A model generated the notes under the pieces. The model did no database searches. It was not told where the DNA came from and saw only the letters and a list, made by a program, of their open reading frames with translations. A stretch of 64,000 nt of DNA from Chitinophaga rupis (lineage in GTDB: Bacteria; Bacteroidota; Bacteroidia; Chitinophagales; Chitinophagaceae). Of the stretch, positions 17,155-27,098 are shown piece by piece (position 1 is the stretch's first letter; every line of letters begins with the position of its first letter). A program made the translations under genes and the position numbers. Where the stretch lies: positions 738,085 through 802,084 of the forward strand of contig NZ_FOBB01000002.1 of the NCBI RefSeq assembly GCF_900109685.1. Direction: 5' to 3'.

Positions 17155-17955
17155 CTATTTCTTGCTGTTCACATCAAAATGCTGTTCCTCCATCAGCCGC
17201 AGTGAGAACAGCATTTCCACCATAGTTCTTTGTAAGGTGTAATACCAGCCTGGCCAGCCGCTGAAAATTAGCCGTTTAATGATCAGGCAGTAAAAGAATA
17301 CAAAAATGGGCGCAAAGATCTTGGTCCTGCGTATTTTATTGAGCATAGAATTGCGGTCCGGGTTAGTAGGGTCCAATAGCTTATGACATTCCTTAATAGA
17401 GTATCCGTCCTGGTTGCTCAGCCACCTGCTGAATGGTTTACGATCATCATGTAAAATGCGGCTCTTATAAGCGCCTATCCTGCCATTGATGCGGAGCCTG
17501 TGGGCGTGCCCGTCATCAAAATAGATGCCCAGGGTTCTTTTGAATAATACTGTTCTGGGTGTGGTATTATTACTGATCAGCTGCCGGCCGTAGATCAGGA
17601 ACTCAAACCGGGTATCATAACCTACTATATCGCTGCCGGCGCCTGATACAAATGCCTTTGTTTCTTCAATGAATTGATCCGTCAGCACATAATCGGCGTC
17701 CATACTCAGCACCCATTCAGATTCGATCAGGGAAAGCCCGTAATTACATTGCTGTGCAAAGCTGTCAAAAGCCCTATACTGTATTTCCACGTTCGGGTAT
17801 GATTGCAGGATCTCTATGGTTTTGTCTGTACTGCCACTATCCAGCACCACTACACGCTCAAGCCAGGTGAGTTTGTCCAATACGCGCTGAATATTCGGTT
17901 CTTCGTTCTTCGTTAATATTAAAGCCTGCAACACACTTCTGGAAATGATGGACAT
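17155..17955 (-). CDS. Glycosyltransferase family 2 (WaaE/KdtX-like)
   Basis: A 266-residue GT-A glycosyltransferase with the GT2 start LILTKNEEPNIQRVL (residues 12-26), the nucleotide-sugar motif VVVLDSGSTDKT (35-46) and the metal-binding DxD as DAD at 86-88 (LSMDADYVL). The C-terminal third has hydrophobic, basic stretches (FAPIFVFFYCLIIKRLIFSG) that suggest peripheral membrane association. This arrangement matches WaaE/KdtX-like transferases for cell-surface glycans, although the acceptor is unknown. It is convergent with the YhcG gene (12-bp gap) and has no glycan-cluster neighbours. Confidence 0.9.
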   Translation of the reverse strand: MSIISRSVLQALILTKNEEPNIQRVLDKLTWLERVVVLDSGSTDKTIEILQSYPNVEIQYRAFDSFAQQCNYGLSLIESEWVLSMDADYVLTDQFIEETKAFVSGAGSDIVGYDTRFEFLIYGRQLISNNTTPRTVLFKRTLGIYFDDGHAHRLRINGRIGAYKSRILHDDRKPFSRWLSNQDGYSIKECHKLLDPTNPDRNSMLNKIRRTKIFAPIFVFFYCLIIKRLIFSGWPGWYYTLQRTMVEMLFSLRLMEEQHFDVNSKK

Positions 17956-18172
17956 TTTTCTTTATTTAATATAGAATACTTAATGATCGGGCATTTTATC
18001 AATGCGCCCGCCTAAAATAGAGGTTAATTTCTAAAAAATGATAACATCTGCTAAGCTTGTTTAAATTTTCTACTTTTTTAAGTAAGTATCCGCTAGCTCC
18101 ATAACGGTTTCATCCACATACATCATTATCATTTTATTATCTTTAAACAAACGTAAATCAGGGAGCATCAGA

Positions 18173-19465
18173 ATGGATCAAAAATTTTTACACTATGCCA
18201 CAGGACCCATTGCCGTTAAAATGGCTGTTTCTATCGGCATCGGCATGTTGGTGGGAATGGAACGGATGTGGTCTCATAAAGAAACAGGGATACGCACTTT
18301 TTCTATAGTAGCCTTACTGGGCATGCTGGCCACCGTAATAGGATCAGATTTTTCCATTGCCTGTCTGATAGGGGTATTTCTACTGGTGGTGATCACCAAT
18401 GTACGCAGCCTGCTCATTGACCGCACCACGGAGATCACTACCTCTGCTGCTTTAATCGCTAATTATATCCTGGGGGTTTTAGTGGGGCTGGGGCATATTT
18501 TTACGCCGGTTGCCGGCGCTATTATAATGACCATGCTGCTGGCCTGGAAAACAGAGCTGAACCGCTTTGCCGGCGGCCTGCAGCCTTCTGAAATAAGAAG
18601 CGCCATCTTATTGGGATTAATAGGTTTTGTGATCTACCCGCTTATTCCTGACCGTTATATTGATCCCTGGCAGCTGTTTAATCCCAGTGATGCCTGGCTA
18701 AGCATCATTGCCATTTCCGGGATCGGTTTTGCGAACTACTTTCTGCTAAGGATGTTCAGCACCAGGGGGCTTTACCTGAGCGCCATTTTTGGCGGGCTGG
18801 TGAACAGCAGTGCCACAGTGGCGGAGCTGGGAGCACGGGCACAGGCAACCGGGCAAAGTAAAAAAATCAAAACCCTTTGCCTGCTTACCACAGAGGCTAT
18901 GTTTGCCCGCAACCTGCTGCTCATTCTGTTGTTCTCTGAAAGATCGCTGGCTGCAGCGGCATTGCCCATTATTGCTATGTCGGTGGTGGCAGGGCTCTGG
19001 ATCTGGAAAGATAATATCCGCAAGGAGCTGTCCGGCCAGGAGCAGCCGGTATCGCTGCATCTTCAATCCCCCATTGCCATACAAAAGGTGATCAGCTTTG
19101 GCTTCCTGTTTATTGTGGTGCAGATAGGGGGGACCTTGCTCACAAAGGTTTTTGGCAGCTATGGTATTTTAGCAACCGGTTTCTTTGGCGGCCTGGTAAG
19201 CAGCGCCAGTACTACTGCGGCAGCGGCCACCATGGCTAACCATGGAAAAATAACCGCCGCCGTGGCAGGTAGTGTGGCTGTATTGTCTTCCCTGGCCAGC
19301 ACCATTGTGAACTTACCCATTATCTGGAAAACCATTGAAGACAAGGCCATTGTTAAACAGCTAACGCTGGAGATCATTACCATACTAGTGGCTGGTATAG
19401 CCGTGGTAGCCCTGGACCGGATCTTTGAGGTATCTGAATTTTTGATCACTATGTTATATAAGTGA
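18173..19465 (+). CDS. MgtC/SapB and DUF4010 domain membrane protein
   Basis: A 430-residue polytopic membrane protein. The N-terminal MgtC/SapB domain (about 15-150) contains MLVGMERMWSHKETGIRTFS and the conserved RTTEITTSAALIANYILGVL. The C-terminal DUF4010 domain (about 180-400) has SGIGFANYFLLRMF, GLVNSSATVAELG and GGLVSSASTTAAAATMA. Eleven or so hydrophobic helices are visible. MgtC proteins influence magnesium adaptation and ATP synthase; members with DUF4010 are poorly characterised. The upstream 217-bp interval contains a TATCTTTA box around 18137, compatible with a Bacteroidota promoter. It is convergent with the glucokinase gene. Confidence 0.88.
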   Translation: MDQKFLHYATGPIAVKMAVSIGIGMLVGMERMWSHKETGIRTFSIVALLGMLATVIGSDFSIACLIGVFLLVVITNVRSLLIDRTTEITTSAALIANYILGVLVGLGHIFTPVAGAIIMTMLLAWKTELNRFAGGLQPSEIRSAILLGLIGFVIYPLIPDRYIDPWQLFNPSDAWLSIIAISGIGFANYFLLRMFSTRGLYLSAIFGGLVNSSATVAELGARAQATGQSKKIKTLCLLTTEAMFARNLLLILLFSERSLAAAALPIIAMSVVAGLWIWKDNIRKELSGQEQPVSLHLQSPIAIQKVISFGFLFIVVQIGGTLLTKVFGSYGILATGFFGGLVSSASTTAAAATMANHGKITAAVAGSVAVLSSLASTIVNLPIIWKTIEDKAIVKQLTLEIITILVAGIAVVALDRIFEVSEFLITMLYK

Positions 19466-19467
19466 CC

Positions 19468-20211
19468 TTACTTTTTAGTAGGGTAATTGGTGCTGATGTG
19501 ATACTTATCTTCCAGCTCCCACAGCTTAGCGCCGCCTTTAATGCCGTCTTTATTGGTAAAGAGGTGAATGTTATTGTCCAGCTCAATATCCAGCTCTTCT
19601 GCATTGCCGCCGCCTAGGTACAGGCGATCGTAGTTGAATACCACCTTCAGAATCTCCAGCACTTTGGCGATGCGCTTGTTCCACTTTTCTTTGCCTTCTT
19701 TTTCCAGGGCTTTATTGCCGATGTATTCATCGTAATCATGGTCTTTGGTAACCGGATGGTGAGCCAGCTCCAGATGGGGCAGCAGGTAGCCATCTATCAG
19801 CAGTGCGCTTCCAAAACCAGTGCCCAGCGTTACGGCCAGCTCAAACCCTTTGCCGCTTACTACGCCCAGGCCCAGCTGGTCTGCATCATTTACCAGCCGC
19901 ACCGGTTTTTGTAACAGGTTGCTGATCTGCTGACCCAGGTCTATATTTTTCCAGTTGGGATTGCCCAGGTTAGGCGCCGTGTATACAATACCGTTACGTA
20001 CATAACCGGGAAAACCTACGGATACTTTATCATAGTCCGGCATGTCTTTTACCAGCTCTGCAATAATTTCCAGCACATCCGCCGGTTTGGCGTCTTTGGG
20101 TGTGGGCAGGCGTTTGTAGTCCATCTGCCATTCGCCTTTGCTGTTAAGGATGGTGCCTTTAATATGTGATCCGCCTACATCTATTGCCAGTATATCCCCG
20201 GATGGTGCCAT
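19468..20211 (-). CDS. ppgK: Polyphosphate glucokinase (ROK family)
   Basis: A ROK-fold kinase of about 247 residues starting at MAPSGDILAIDVGGSHIKGT. This start is preferred over an ATG 57 bp upstream because the family begins just before the first phosphate motif and the longer start would overlap the upstream gene. Visible motifs are DVGGSHIKG (phosphate 1), VSVGFPGYV, VNDADQLGLG and LGTGFGSALLIDG (phosphate 2), plus the PpgK-type helix NKALEKEGKEKWNKR. The enzyme phosphorylates glucose using polyphosphate or nucleoside triphosphate. It follows an M19 dipeptidase gene on the same strand but no functional link is evident. Confidence 0.88.
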   Translation of the reverse strand: MAPSGDILAIDVGGSHIKGTILNSKGEWQMDYKRLPTPKDAKPADVLEIIAELVKDMPDYDKVSVGFPGYVRNGIVYTAPNLGNPNWKNIDLGQQISNLLQKPVRLVNDADQLGLGVVSGKGFELAVTLGTGFGSALLIDGYLLPHLELAHHPVTKDHDYDEYIGNKALEKEGKEKWNKRIAKVLEILKVVFNYDRLYLGGGNAEELDIELDNNIHLFTNKDGIKGGAKLWELEDKYHISTNYPTKK

Positions 20212-20260
20212 TGTGCTCGTATTTATTGTGAGCAATAAAGATAAGGGATGCGCACAAATT

Positions 20261-21700
20261 TTATACAAACCACTTTTGCATAAACGCCTGTACGTTGGAG
20301 GAAAAGATCCGGTTCACAATTTCATCAGCCGGCAGCTGGTTATAACTTTTCAGGTTCCTGCCGTTTTCTTTCATGTAATTAAACGCATGCCGCTCCAGGT
20401 AAGATTGTAATTCACCCATATACTCTGCCGTTAAAAAGCCGTTCAGCGGATTAATAATGCCGTCAAAATCGCTTCCAATTGCCATGCAATCCCATGCAAA
20501 CAGCTCATTTTTATCCAGCAGCTCCAGGATGTGCCGCACCTGGTTCCATAAAAGCTCTGAGCGGTAATGCCTTATTTTATTCAGGAACAGGGAATGTTTT
20601 ATATTTTGCAGAACGGCTTTGCTGGCTACTCTTCTTTCATCCAGCTGAAAGCCCATTAACCCGCCTGACCTGGCAATGGCAATGATCTCGTTGTCGTACA
20701 GGTTAATGTCCTCCTGTAATAATTTGAACGCGGTATCTTTCAGGTCCGCCACCGGTTCATCCATAGAACGGAGGCCGTTAGCGGCAGCATGGCTTGCAAT
20801 CAGCGGTATGTGCTCCCGGGGGTAGGCCCTGGCCAGCAGCTCCATATACTGTTTGCGCGATAAAGCGCTCATATGTTTAATATCTATGTAAATACGCTTG
20901 CCATTATCCCTGCCCAGCAATGCGGCCAGCACTTTATAACCCAGGTCGGTAATGCCGGTATCCAGCCCTTGTTCCTGGTTGGTAACACTACCTACAATAC
21001 CTTTTAAGCTGCGGGCATGTCCGCAAAGCTTATTATAAAAGTGGTGGGCGAAGGTTACAAAAAAGGGCGCATGCTGCCATTGTTTAAGGGCTTTCACATT
21101 ATCCAGGAAAACGGTTTCATTGGGGGCACCGGCTATATCAGGGTCCAGGGCGTGCATTCCTTCAATGGTGATCACCACCGCAATGGTATTATCGCCGGTG
21201 GGGGCCGACAGGTAATTTTCCAATTCGTTATAATTGCTTACCAGGCGGTAGGTGAAATCGCCGGATGCGGTGTTAATGAGCGCGCCATCCAACTGTTTAT
21301 AATATTGATACTCATTTTTGAGATCTTCAAAATAGTTATTAATAGACTGTATGTAATTCACACGCTGCTGACCAACACCGGTAATAAAATTATCTACCAG
21401 GTCAGCAGGGGCGGTGGTGCCCAGCTTATTATCCAGGAATCCTCTTTCCAGCGGGTATAAGGATGCGCAAACCAGCCTCACATTGCCATAAGCCAGGGTG
21501 GTACAATCGGCCTGCGTGAATTTGGCAATACCGGCTACTAATTGTAAGGCACGTTCAAATAAATTGGCGCTGTCATAAAACCAGATGCTATTTTGATCGC
21601 GCCGGTTGTTATTGTTCTGGCCTGCGGGAGATCCGTCAAAGCTTTTGCCATACGGCTTCAGAGAGGGGTGACAGTGAATGTCGGCATAAAAGTGGTTCAT
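20261..21700 (-). CDS. Membrane dipeptidase-like amidohydrolase (peptidase M19 family)
   Basis: A 479-residue metal-dependent hydrolase with the N-terminal metal ligands in DIHCHPSL (residues 8-15), YIDIKHMSALSRKQYMEL for the second metal region, PLIASHAAANGLRSMDEP for the third, and the C-terminal IGSDFDGIINPLNGF signature of renal-dipeptidase (M19) proteins. There is no signal peptide, so it should be cytoplasmic. It has long insertions compared with the approximately 350-residue core M19 enzymes, especially between residues 60 and 200. It probably cleaves a dipeptide or related amide. The downstream neighbour on the strand is ppgK. Confidence 0.82.
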   Translation of the reverse strand: MNHFYADIHCHPSLKPYGKSFDGSPAGQNNNNRRDQNSIWFYDSANLFERALQLVAGIAKFTQADCTTLAYGNVRLVCASLYPLERGFLDNKLGTTAPADLVDNFITGVGQQRVNYIQSINNYFEDLKNEYQYYKQLDGALINTASGDFTYRLVSNYNELENYLSAPTGDNTIAVVITIEGMHALDPDIAGAPNETVFLDNVKALKQWQHAPFFVTFAHHFYNKLCGHARSLKGIVGSVTNQEQGLDTGITDLGYKVLAALLGRDNGKRIYIDIKHMSALSRKQYMELLARAYPREHIPLIASHAAANGLRSMDEPVADLKDTAFKLLQEDINLYDNEIIAIARSGGLMGFQLDERRVASKAVLQNIKHSLFLNKIRHYRSELLWNQVRHILELLDKNELFAWDCMAIGSDFDGIINPLNGFLTAEYMGELQSYLERHAFNYMKENGRNLKSYNQLPADEIVNRIFSSNVQAFMQKWFV

Positions 21701-21724
21701 GGGGTGTATGTTTTAATGTTGAGG

Positions 21725-21832
21725 TTAATCGATGGGGTGGTAGTCAAAAGTATCTTTTTTTTCCTTTCCGGTAAATAATTTTCCCGATTGCGTAAACAGC
21801 AGCCCTTTCAATTCATCAATTTTGCGCTCCAA
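21725..21832 (-). CDS. Possible small coiled-coil protein (non-ATG start)
   Basis: Directly downstream of the LytTR gene on the minus strand a frame is open from about 21870 to a TAA at 21725-21727. It reads [20 protein letters not shown] followed by LFTQSGKLFTGKEKKDTFDY and ends HPID. The first part has a clear heptad pattern like SlyX-type small coiled coils. No ATG is present; a TTG at 21830-21832 is the nearest plausible start, giving 35 codons. It may be a real small gene of the regulatory unit or a gene stump. Confidence 0.35.
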   Translation of the reverse strand: MERKIDELKGLLFTQSGKLFTGKEKKDTFDYHPID

Positions 21833-21857
21833 AATTGCTATTTTCCCGGACAGTTTT

Positions 21858-22562
21858 TTATAAGCCCAGCTGCTTCATGAAATTATCCTTATAGGCGCTG
21901 CCAATGGGTATCTCCACCTCATTAATAAGAACACGGTTGCCTTCAATAAGCGTGATCTTTGCCTTGCTGATAATAAAGGAACGGTGCACGCGGATGAATA
22001 AGGCTTCCGGCAGCAGGGCCTCAAAGCTTGAAAAAGGCATATTGGGCAGCAGGGTATGCTGCGTGGTCACTACCTTAGTATAATTACCGCAGGCTTCTGC
22101 ATACAGCAGCTCCTCATATAATACGCTATAGATCTTCCGATCGGTTCTGATGAAAAAGAAGGCAGGCTCGTTTGTTTCATAGACAGCCGGCGCCGGTGTG
22201 CGCATCCTTTCCAAAGCCTTATCCACCGCCATAATAAACCGTTCCAGGGAAAATGGTTTTAACAGGTAGTCACAGGCTGCCAGGTCAAAAGCATCCAGCG
22301 CATACTCTTTGTAAGCGGTGGTGAAAATAACCTGCGGCGGCTTTTTCAGTGTTTTAATAAAAGCAATGCCATCCAGCACCGGCATATTAATATCTACAAA
22401 AATAAGGTCCACGGTATGTTGCAGCAGCAGGGCCTTTGCTTCCAGTGCATCGCTGGCAGCTGCTGCTACCTGCAGCATGGGTAAGTGCGCGCAATAGGTT
22501 TGCAGTATTTCCCGCGCTACCGGTTCATCGTCTATGATCAGGCAATTGATCTTTTGCATCAT
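21858..22562 (-). CDS. LytTR family response regulator
   Basis: A 234-residue response regulator with a receiver domain (1-120; acidic pocket DDE at 11-13, phospho-acceptor D57 in [11 protein letters not shown], and the conserved [20 protein letters not shown] region) and a C-terminal LytTR DNA-binding domain (about 135-234; [35 protein letters not shown]). LytTR domains bind direct repeats upstream of targets. The start overlaps the end of the cognate histidine kinase gene by 38 bp, indicating translational coupling. The nearby divergent outer-membrane barrel gene is a possible target. Confidence 0.95.
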
Positions 22563-23601
22563 ATTTTAATTTTAACCGCAGCATTATGCTGTAAAAGGGT
22601 GGCTGGTCTGCTATCTGCAGGTCAAACGCGCCAGGGTATAACAAGGCCAGCCGCTGCTGCACATTCTGTAATCCCAGGCCGCTGTGCTTTTCGCGGGCAG
22701 CCAGCTCACTCTTCCTGCTTTCATAAGAGTTGTTAACGGTGAACAGGATGTAATTGCCCTGCTGTTTTAAACGTATATCCACCGTGATCTTTTTATTACC
22801 GGTGGTTTTGGAATGTTTAAAGGCATTTTCTATAAAAGTGATCAGCAGCATGGGAGCTATCTTTCCATGGATCTGCGCCGCATCTGCCAGGTCCAGCGTA
22901 AGCTCCAGCCGCTCGCCAACACGTATCTTTTCAAATTCAATGTAGTTGTAAATATACGCCAGCTCATCCTGCAGGGGCACAAACGGCTCCTTTACATCGT
23001 ACACGGAATACCGCAGCAGGTCGGCCAGCTTCAATAACAGTGCGGGAATTTTTTCATGCTGGGTAATGGAAATACCATACATATTATTGAGCGTATTAAA
23101 CAAAAAGTGCGGGCTCAGCTGCGATTGCAACAGCTGCAGCTCCCGCTGGCTTTGGGCGGCAGCTGAACGGGCATCCTGTAATTGTTGTGCAATGCGCACC
23201 CGTACCAGCTTAATGTACATGCCGGTACTAATACAGCACAGCAAAAGCGGGAACCCGAAAAAGAACCAGTACACAGCCTCATTATGCCGTTGCAGGCTGC
23301 CGGCAAAGAATATGGCAACAAAGCTGCTGGCTATCATTACCAGCGGCAGCAGGATGAGGATCCACACCGGTACATTCTGATCTTTAGGTATGCATAAGTG
23401 GGAAAGGTACCGGCCTGCATAAATGCTGCCCAGGATGCCCACCACCGCTGCTACGGACCATTCCTCATCGTTTGGGGAAGTAAAGTTCTTTACATACGAG
23501 TTAAAGAAGGAGTAGATCAGCAGGGCGGCAACCATAGTAAGCGCGGCGTACATACCCCATTTCATCCTGCTATCGCTGCCTGTGTTAAATGCCTGTTTCA
23601 T
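22525..23601 (-). CDS. LytS-type sensor histidine kinase (His_kinase family)
   Basis: A 358-residue sensor with four N-terminal membrane helices (about 15-33, 49-68, 78-100 and 109-131), a short coiled linker, and the LytS-like His_kinase domain containing [20 protein letters not shown] with the phospho-acceptor H165. An HATPase_c domain follows, with the N box FIENAFKHS and the G boxes as [12 protein letters not shown]. It should sense a membrane or extracellular signal through the helices and phosphorylate the overlapping downstream LytTR regulator. Its promoter region is shared with the divergent outer-membrane protein at 23817. Confidence 0.95.
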
Positions 23602-23816
23602 GATAGTACCTTATGTATGCAAATATGAACAACTGAGCCGCCAGCCCCTAATATAAATGTTCAACAGCGGGCTTTTAATGACGAAACCGGGTGTAAGCTC
23701 CACTAAACAGTTCAACCCGTTTAATGGCCTTTCCATCATACTAACCGCCACATACGGCACAATTATTTAAATGGCTTGTAAATCCCTGTAATATTTGCCC
23801 TGTCAATCTAAAGATA

Positions 23817-26012
23817 ATGAAAACCATTTTTGTTATTACAGCCATCATACTATGCATACATAACCTGTATGCGCAACAGCCGGTTACTGACAGCGCTCAG
23901 AAAAAGGTGCATTTAAAAGCTGTGGAGGTTACAGCAAAAAAACCACTGCTGGTGCAGGATATTGATAAAACCATTGTGAATGTGGATGCCATGATCAGCA
24001 GTGCTGCCAGCAATACGCTGGAAGTGCTGGAAAAAACACCCGGCGTACTGGTGGATAACAACGGGCAGATAAGCCTTAACGGTAAGGGTGCGCTGGTACT
24101 GATCGATGGCCGGTCTACATACCTTTCGGCACAGGATCTGTCCAGCTACCTGCGCTCCATACCCGGAGCCTCGCTGGATAAAATAGAGCTCATAGACAAC
24201 CCCTCCGCCAAATACGACGCCTCCGGCGGAGCTGTGATAAACATACGCCTGAAGAAGAACCGGCAGAACGGCGTAAACGGCAACTTCTTCACTTCGTATA
24301 GCCAGGGCGTTTATGACCGGGAAAACACTAACCTGAATATCAACTACAAACGCGGAAAGCTCAATTTCTTTGGCAACTTTGACTATAGCCGTGAACGTAA
24401 TTACAGTGCTGATGATAACAACCGGCAATTTTATACAGACGATACACAGCTGACCAATTCCGTATTATTGCAGAACCGGCGGCAGAACAGTTTCCGTAGC
24501 ACATCCCTGCGCGTTGGCATGGATCATATGGTGAATAAAAACACCACCTGGGGATTTGTGCTTTATGGAGATCTGAACCCGCATAAAGAATGGATGAACT
24601 ACAGGAGCAGCAGCCTTAACCCCGGCCATATAACAGATTCCACCAGCCAGGGTTTTATGCGGGGGCAGGATCGTAGAAAAAATGGAGCTGCTAATCTTAA
24701 TTACCAGCATAAATTTAATAATGAAGGCCGGGAGCTCTCTGCTGACTTGGATTATATCCGTTATCAAATACCCGGTACACAACATTTGCAGAATAATAGT
24801 TTCCTGCCGGATGGTACCCTCAATGATCAGGCTGTGTTTGGCTACAATCTGTTACCTGGTATTGATATTTACTCCTTTAAAGCCGATTATACGCATCCGT
24901 TAAAGAACAAGGCAGGGTGGGAGGCTGGTGTAAAATCCAGCTACGTTACCAACGATAATAATTCCCAATACCTGGATCTGGAAGGCAGCTATCCTGTACA
25001 GGACGACCGCCGCTCCAACCATTTCATTTACCGGGAAAATATTAACGCCGCCTATATCAATGCCCGCAAAAGCTGGCGGCGTATAGGCGTGCAGGCTGGC
25101 CTGCGCATAGAAAATACGCACCTGCAGGGCCACCAGGTAGCCAATACTTATACACCGGACAGCAGCTTTACAAGAACCTATACCAACCTTTTCCCCAGCG
25201 TATTTGTAAGCTATAAATTAGACAGTGCGGGCAACAATACCGTAACTGCCAGCATTAACCGGCGGATAAACCGACCCAATTATCAGCTGCTGAACCCTTT
25301 CCTGTTCTACCAGGATAATTATACCTATACTGCCGGCAATCCCTTGCTGCGTGCGCAGTACCAAACCCAGTATGCGCTAAAGTACCAGCACAGGCAAAAC
25401 CTGGGCATTGGCCTGCAATATGGCCGCTTTAACGATATTATTTTCCAGACCACAGAAGCTGCCGGCAATATTTTTATTACCCGCCCGGGAAATGTGTTCT
25501 TCGGTTACATGATCTTATTGTCTGTTAACACCCAGCTGAAACCCACCACCTGGTGGAGCCTGAACGCCAACCTGCAGCTGGCCAAAATGGCCTTAAAGGG
25601 AACCGTAGGCACTGAAGATCTCCGGAACGGCACCAGCACGGGCCGGCTGAATATTATGAACCAGTTCAGCTTTCAGAAGGGCTGGAGCGCTGAGCTAACA
25701 GGCTTGTATTTTGGAAAGGACATACAGGGGCAGCGCACTGTGGACCCGCGTTACCGGGTAGCCGCTGCCGTGCAAAAAAAGATATTGAAGGACAAAGGCA
25801 GCATCCGCCTTTCAGCAGAAGATATTTTTCATACCTGGATACCAAAGGAACGGGTGATCAGCATTAAACAGGCCAGCGTATACCATACCAATGAAACGGA
25901 TACGCAGCGTATAGGCGTTGCCTTTACCTACCGCTTTGGTAAGGAAGATTTTGCCCGTAAGCGTAAACATGCGGATAATGCAGCTGATGCGGAAACGGAG
26001 CGGGCAAATTGA
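23817..26012 (+). CDS. Outer-membrane beta-barrel family protein (TonB-receptor-like)
   Basis: A 731-residue protein with a signal peptide (MKTIFVITAIILCIHNLYAQ), a plug-like domain (about 30-150; LEVLEKTPGVLVDNNGQISLNGKGAL, IPGASLDKIELIDNPSAKYDASGGAVINIRLK) and a large C-terminal barrel of the OMP_b-brl_3 type (INRRINRPNYQLLNPFLFYQDN and TAGNPLLRAQ are typical). It lacks an N-terminal carboxypeptidase-regulatory domain. It should form an outer-membrane transporter or structural barrel. It is divergent from the LytS/LytTR system, whose regulator may control it; that is inferred from position only. Confidence 0.9.
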   Translation: MKTIFVITAIILCIHNLYAQQPVTDSAQKKVHLKAVEVTAKKPLLVQDIDKTIVNVDAMISSAASNTLEVLEKTPGVLVDNNGQISLNGKGALVLIDGRSTYLSAQDLSSYLRSIPGASLDKIELIDNPSAKYDASGGAVINIRLKKNRQNGVNGNFFTSYSQGVYDRENTNLNINYKRGKLNFFGNFDYSRERNYSADDNNRQFYTDDTQLTNSVLLQNRRQNSFRSTSLRVGMDHMVNKNTTWGFVLYGDLNPHKEWMNYRSSSLNPGHITDSTSQGFMRGQDRRKNGAANLNYQHKFNNEGRELSADLDYIRYQIPGTQHLQNNSFLPDGTLNDQAVFGYNLLPGIDIYSFKADYTHPLKNKAGWEAGVKSSYVTNDNNSQYLDLEGSYPVQDDRRSNHFIYRENINAAYINARKSWRRIGVQAGLRIENTHLQGHQVANTYTPDSSFTRTYTNLFPSVFVSYKLDSAGNNTVTASINRRINRPNYQLLNPFLFYQDNYTYTAGNPLLRAQYQTQYALKYQHRQNLGIGLQYGRFNDIIFQTTEAAGNIFITRPGNVFFGYMILLSVNTQLKPTTWWSLNANLQLAKMALKGTVGTEDLRNGTSTGRLNIMNQFSFQKGWSAELTGLYFGKDIQGQRTVDPRYRVAAAVQKKILKDKGSIRLSAEDIFHTWIPKERVISIKQASVYHTNETDTQRIGVAFTYRFGKEDFARKRKHADNAADAETERAN

Positions 26013-26020
26013 TAAAAGGC

Positions 26021-26043
26021 CCGTGGCATATCCTGTACCACGG
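26021..26043. terminator. Hairpin between convergent genes
   Basis: CCGTGG (26021-26026) and CCACGG (26038-26043) form a stem just after the barrel gene stop, extended by AAGG/CCTT outside. It lacks a strong T tract, so termination is plausible but not certain. Confidence 0.35.
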
Positions 26044-26069
26044 ACCTTCATCCTTATCATGACAGCTAT

Positions 26070-26921
26070 TTAATATTTCTGAGGCGGTTGTTTTCCGTTA
26101 CAATGCCAGTTGGTAGTACATTTCAACAGCCCATCGCCATACCAAAGCGAAGTTTCGTAGTAGGTAACATAACCTTCCCCATCAATTTGCTGGTTAACAA
26201 AAGAGCGGTCAAACGGTGGGTAGTAGGAAAGGCCCTTAGCGGTAAGCATTTTATGATGCGGGGAGCTGGGTAATAATCTTAGCAGCTGCAAGATCATTAT
26301 CTCACGGGTAGCTATATCGGCATCATTCACAAAATAGCTGCCACCTTTGATCGGGGTATTATAGTCGTAGGTAAAAGTCATAGAAAAGCTTGTATCCTGG
26401 TCCCATACGTAAGCAAGCACATTCCCATATGGGTCATACTTTACGGAATAGGCGCCGTATACATCACCTTTTGCAGCTTTTACCAGCTGACCTTTATTAT
26501 TATAGGTATAGTATTGCCAGGGACCCACAAAGCCCAGGGGATCCTTCAGGAACGAACGTACCGGCTGTTTCCTGTTGTTCAGCTCAACGCGGAGTACCGT
26601 GTCCTGGCTGGTACTGTCTATGAGAAACGCCCAGTTGCCGGATGTTTTGAAATAGGCTATATAATCATATGGAGAACCAGGCCCCCAGACATTCATGTAA
26701 AACTTGTCAATGCTGCCATCCGCTTTATAGATTTTATCAAAGCGGTAACCACGATTAGAGTATAGCACGTGGTCATCATCGGTAATGGCTACAAAGTTTT
26801 TTGCATCGCAGCCGCAATCTTCAGGTTTAGGCGGCCAGTGATCATTTTTATTACAGGCAGCCAGTAAGCATAAAAGGGCAAATACGCACGTGGTACGTAA
26901 CAGGGGTAAGTGGAAAGGCAT
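26070..26921 (-). CDS. Hypothetical lipoprotein (RHS/YD-like text repeats)
   Basis: A 283-residue lipoprotein with signal VFALLCLLAACNK (lipobox Cys22), then a CGC cluster at about 37-39. The body carries several short YD-like strands (YYTYNNKGQLVKAA, YSVKYDPYGNVLAYVW, MTFTYDYNTPIKGG) similar to those in DUF4595-type and other surface lipoproteins of Bacteroidota. It should be anchored in the outer membrane or periplasm. Its function is not recognised. It stands alone, convergent with the barrel gene and divergent from endonuclease V. Confidence 0.75.
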   Translation of the reverse strand: MPFHLPLLRTTCVFALLCLLAACNKNDHWPPKPEDCGCDAKNFVAITDDDHVLYSNRGYRFDKIYKADGSIDKFYMNVWGPGSPYDYIAYFKTSGNWAFLIDSTSQDTVLRVELNNRKQPVRSFLKDPLGFVGPWQYYTYNNKGQLVKAAKGDVYGAYSVKYDPYGNVLAYVWDQDTSFSMTFTYDYNTPIKGGSYFVNDADIATREIMILQLLRLLPSSPHHKMLTAKGLSYYPPFDRSFVNQQIDGEGYVTYYETSLWYGDGLLKCTTNWHCNGKQPPQKY

Positions 26922-27086
26922 AAGAGATCATTTAAATGGTTAACGGAGATCGTGGAATTGAGGAAACTATTGCCAGTCGCTGATAAGGATGATGCTATGA
27001 CCCAAAGGTACAATACCGTTTTACAAATGCCGGCGCTGTTCGCAGATATTTGTTTTGATAAATTATGACCGTTTGTTATGTATTAT

Positions 27087-27094
27087 TATTTTTG
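27087..27094 (+). promoter_or_regulatory. TAnnTTTG-type -7 box directly before nfi
   Basis: TATTTTTG matches the Bacteroidota -7 consensus TAnnTTTG exactly. It ends 4 bp before the nfi ATG, which would give a leaderless or nearly leaderless transcript. Confidence 0.4.
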
Positions 27095-27098
27095 AAAC

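Noticed and set aside
23913..24428. 171-codon minus-strand frame
   Set aside because: It is antisense to the outer-membrane barrel gene and only reflects its codon bias.
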